The notes under the pieces are model-generated. The model saw only the letters and a program-made list of their open reading frames with translations. It was not told the DNA's origin and did no database searches. A program made the position numbers and the translations under genes. From contig JABGQJ010000025.1 in assembly GCA_018648945.1 (NCBI GenBank), forward strand, positions 1 to 23,720: a stretch of 23,720 nt of DNA. Direction: 5' to 3'. Positions 21,715 through 23,720 of this stretch are shown one piece after another. The DNA comes from Victivallales bacterium. GTDB lineage: Bacteria > Verrucomicrobiota > Lentisphaeria > Oligosphaerales > Lenti-02. Each line of letters begins with the position of its first letter. Position 1 is the stretch's first letter.

Positions 21715-23720
21715 ATGAAGCGCTCTGCCTGCCTTGCCCTCCTCCTGTGCGCCTCGGCCCTGGTCGCCGCTCCCGAGCAGAATGCGGTGCAGGAGGGCGC
21801 AGCCCTACAGGTCACGCCCAGCGTGCGCGTGCTGGTCAAGAAGCTCACCAAGAACGCCCTGATCCACACCAACCGCGGCTACCGTTTCCGCGAGATCCCC
21901 AAGCAGTTCCTTGGCCTGCGCGCAGTTCGCCATGCGCACAAGCAACCGGCCGCGTTGACCTGCAAAGCGCTCTCGGATGGCCCCATCTGGCTTGCCCTCG
22001 GCGAAGGAGCCACGGTCAAGGAGAACGAAGGCGTTCCATCCTGGCATGTGGTGGCCCGGATGAAGGGCACCGATGGCGGCGCGGTGCGCGACTGGCTGAT
22101 CTACCAGGCCGCCATCAAGAAGGACGCCACCTTCACCATCACCTCGCCCAACAAGTGGGGAGCCGTGCTGCTCGCCCGGGAGCTCGCCGTCCCCAAGACG
22201 AAGGCGAGCACCCACGCCGTCCACGACCGCGAATACCGCTACTTGCAGCGCCAGATCGCCAAGCGGCCGGACGCCAAACGCCGACAGCGTCTCGCCCGGG
22301 AGGCATTCCATCCCCAAGCCCTCATCTGGGACACGGACCGCGACCCCCTCGATGTTGCCATCCGGCGGACCCAGGCATTGCTTGCGAACCTGCAACGCCC
22401 ACCCGATGCCCCCAGCCTGACGACCGAGGCGACGCGGCTCGCCGAACTCGCGGCGAGCGCCAAGCAGATTCCAGTCGAGAAGACCGACGACCGCCGAAAG
22501 CTCTTCGCTAAGGTCATCGACGCGCGCAAGCAAATCGCCTTCAAGAACCCCCTGCTGAACTTCCCTCGCATCGTCTTTCTCACCCGCTTCATGTCCCGCC
22601 GGACGAGCGGCTCCAACCACATGTGCGACCAGTACTTCGGCTTCAACGCCAACGAGGGCGGCAGCCTGCATGTCCTCGACGATGCCTTCGGGCCCGAACC
22701 CAAATCGCGCGACCTACTGGCCGGAACCACGGTGGAGAACGGTCGCCTGCGTGGCCAGAGACTCGTCGATGGCTCCTTTGCCTCCCTCGAACTCTCGTAC
22801 GACGCCCGGACCCTCTACTTCGCCTGGACCGAAGGCATGCCCGCCTACGCCAAATGGCAGCCGGACACCACCTACCATATCTTCCGCATCAACATGGACG
22901 GTACCGGCCTGCGCCAACTCACCGACGGGGCCTTCAACGACTTCGATCCCTGCGAACTGCCCAGCGGTCGCCTGGCCTTCATCTCCGAACGACGAGGCGG
23001 CTTCGGGCGTTGCCACGGACGCCCCGTGCCTACCTACACCATCCACGGCATGAACCCCGACGGCAGCGACATCCGCACCCTCAGCTACCACGAGACCAAC
23101 GAATGGCACCCAAGCGTCGACAACAGCGGCATGCTCGTCTACACCCGCTGGGACTACGTGGACCGCGACTCCGATGTCGCCCACCACATCTGGACCTGCT
23201 TCCCGGATGGGCGTGACCCGCGCAGCTATCACGGGAACTACCCCGTCGACCGCCATTCCCGCCCCTGGATGGAAATGAGCATCCGAGCCATCCCCAACTC
23301 ACACCGGTACATCGCCGTCGCCGCCCCGCACCATGGCCAAGCCTACGGCTCGCTCATCCAGATCGACCAGCGCCTGGACGATGACAACTCCATGTCCCAG
23401 CTCAAGCGCCTCACCCCCGGAACCCCCTTCCCGGAATCCGAACGCGGCCCCCTCCCCTACGCCAATCCCTGGCCCCTCAGCGAGAACTACTGGCTCTGCG
23501 CCTTCGACTGGAATGCGCAGCACCACGGCATCTACCTGGTCGATGCCTTTGGCAATCACATTCTGGTCCATGAGGACGACGAAGTCCCCGTGCTCGATCC
23601 CATTCCCCTCCGCCCGCGCCCGCGCCCCCCCGTCATCGCCGACGGCACCAGTCCTGCCGGGGATAGGCCCGGTCTGGCAAAAGTCACGATCATGAACATC
23701 TACGAGGCGGACTTCCCATG
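21715..23720 (+). CDS. Secreted beta-propeller protein like hydrazine synthase alpha middle domain (partial)
   Basis: The frame is open to the right edge, giving at least 668 residues. The first 19 residues form a signal peptide (MKRSACLALLLCASALVAA), so it is probably exported. An N-terminal beta-rich segment follows (about 30-160), then a helical region (about 165-290). From about 300 comes the part that resembles the hydrazine synthase alpha middle domain: SSNHMCDQYFGF, then TolB-like repeats MDGTGLRQLTDG, CELPSGRLAFISERRGGFGRCHGRP, and WHPSVDNSGMLVYTRWDYVDRDSDVAHHIW (given in outline). Only one C-H pair (C433-H434) is seen and no CxxCH heme site. No anammox-type function is implied. The ATG at 21715 lacks an obvious ribosome site but has a good promoter upstream. 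Confidence 0.6.
   Translation, partial: MKRSACLALLLCASALVAAPEQNAVQEGAALQVTPSVRVLVKKLTKNALIHTNRGYRFREIPKQFLGLRAVRHAHKQPAALTCKALSDGPIWLALGEGATVKENEGVPSWHVVARMKGTDGGAVRDWLIYQAAIKKDATFTITSPNKWGAVLLARELAVPKTKASTHAVHDREYRYLQRQIAKRPDAKRRQRLAREAFHPQALIWDTDRDPLDVAIRRTQALLANLQRPPDAPSLTTEATRLAELAASAKQIPVEKTDDRRKLFAKVIDARKQIAFKNPLLNFPRIVFLTRFMSRRTSGSNHMCDQYFGFNANEGGSLHVLDDAFGPEPKSRDLLAGTTVENGRLRGQRLVDGSFASLELSYDARTLYFAWTEGMPAYAKWQPDTTYHIFRINMDGTGLRQLTDGAFNDFDPCELPSGRLAFISERRGGFGRCHGRPVPTYTIHGMNPDGSDIRTLSYHETNEWHPSVDNSGMLVYTRWDYVDRDSDVAHHIWTCFPDGRDPRSYHGNYPVDRHSRPWMEMSIRAIPNSHRYIAVAAPHHGQAYGSLIQIDQRLDDDNSMSQLKRLTPGTPFPESERGPLPYANPWPLSENYWLCAFDWNAQHHGIYLVDAFGNHILVHEDDEVPVLDPIPLRPRPRPPVIADGTSPAGDRPGLAKVTIMNIYEADFP

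Noticed and set aside
21747..22511. 254-codon plus-strand open frame
   Set aside because: It overlaps the secreted protein in another frame and is Arg/Pro/Gly-rich. The frame from 21715 has a signal peptide and continues to the window edge.

Overview
This is a GC-rich bacterial chromosomal window, not a plasmid or phage segment. A cytoplasmic NADP-type glutamate dehydrogenase, an acetylglutamate kinase, an elongation-factor-G-like GTPase and a wall-elongation gene set sit beside a sulfatase and a secreted protein resembling the middle domain of hydrazine synthase alpha. Sulfatases and that secreted family are frequent in Planctomycetota, Lentisphaerota and related lineages, and the intergenic palindromes are of a kind common in such genomes. 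I infer a free-living member of the PVC superphylum or a close relative. No rRNA or other marker is present to test this.

Layout. Positions 1-3044: the tail of an unknown gene, then minus-strand gdhA, and a minus-strand pair in which an L7Ae/L30e-like protein overlaps a Gfo/Idh/MocA oxidoreductase by 4 bases. Positions 3045-9306: a gene-poor stretch ending in a four-heptamer inverted repeat, a helix-turn-helix/zinc-ribbon gene, then mreC-mreD-PBP2-rodA read as one unit. A degenerate direct repeat brackets that unit. Positions 9307-12917: minus-strand sulfatase and EF-G-like GTPase. Positions 13305-14774: a tyrosine-phosphatase-like gene, then about 0.9 kb of non-coding repeats, including a 346-base fold-back element. 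Positions 14775-17990: an IclR regulator followed by a 765-residue iron-sulfur protein built from three QueG/reductive-dehalogenase-like modules, closed by a strong hairpin. Positions 18105-19129: a twin-hairpin repeat and minus-strand argB. Positions 19311-21621: an unrecognised conserved-looking protein and a ClpX-like unfoldase. Positions 21641-23720: a promoter and a secreted beta-propeller-type protein cut by the window edge.

How the genes work together. MreC, MreD, PBP2 and RodA form the elongasome for lateral peptidoglycan synthesis; MreB is not encoded here. The IclR gene and the three-module protein look like a regulator with its target, probably a corrinoid or iron-sulfur reductase of unknown substrate. 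The ClpX-like protein keeps ATPase, pore-loop and IGF (ClpP-docking) motifs. It lacks the zinc-binding N-domain and appears to carry a second copy of the small AAA+ lid domain. The gene just upstream may encode its partner. These last two systems are the most likely to be undescribed.
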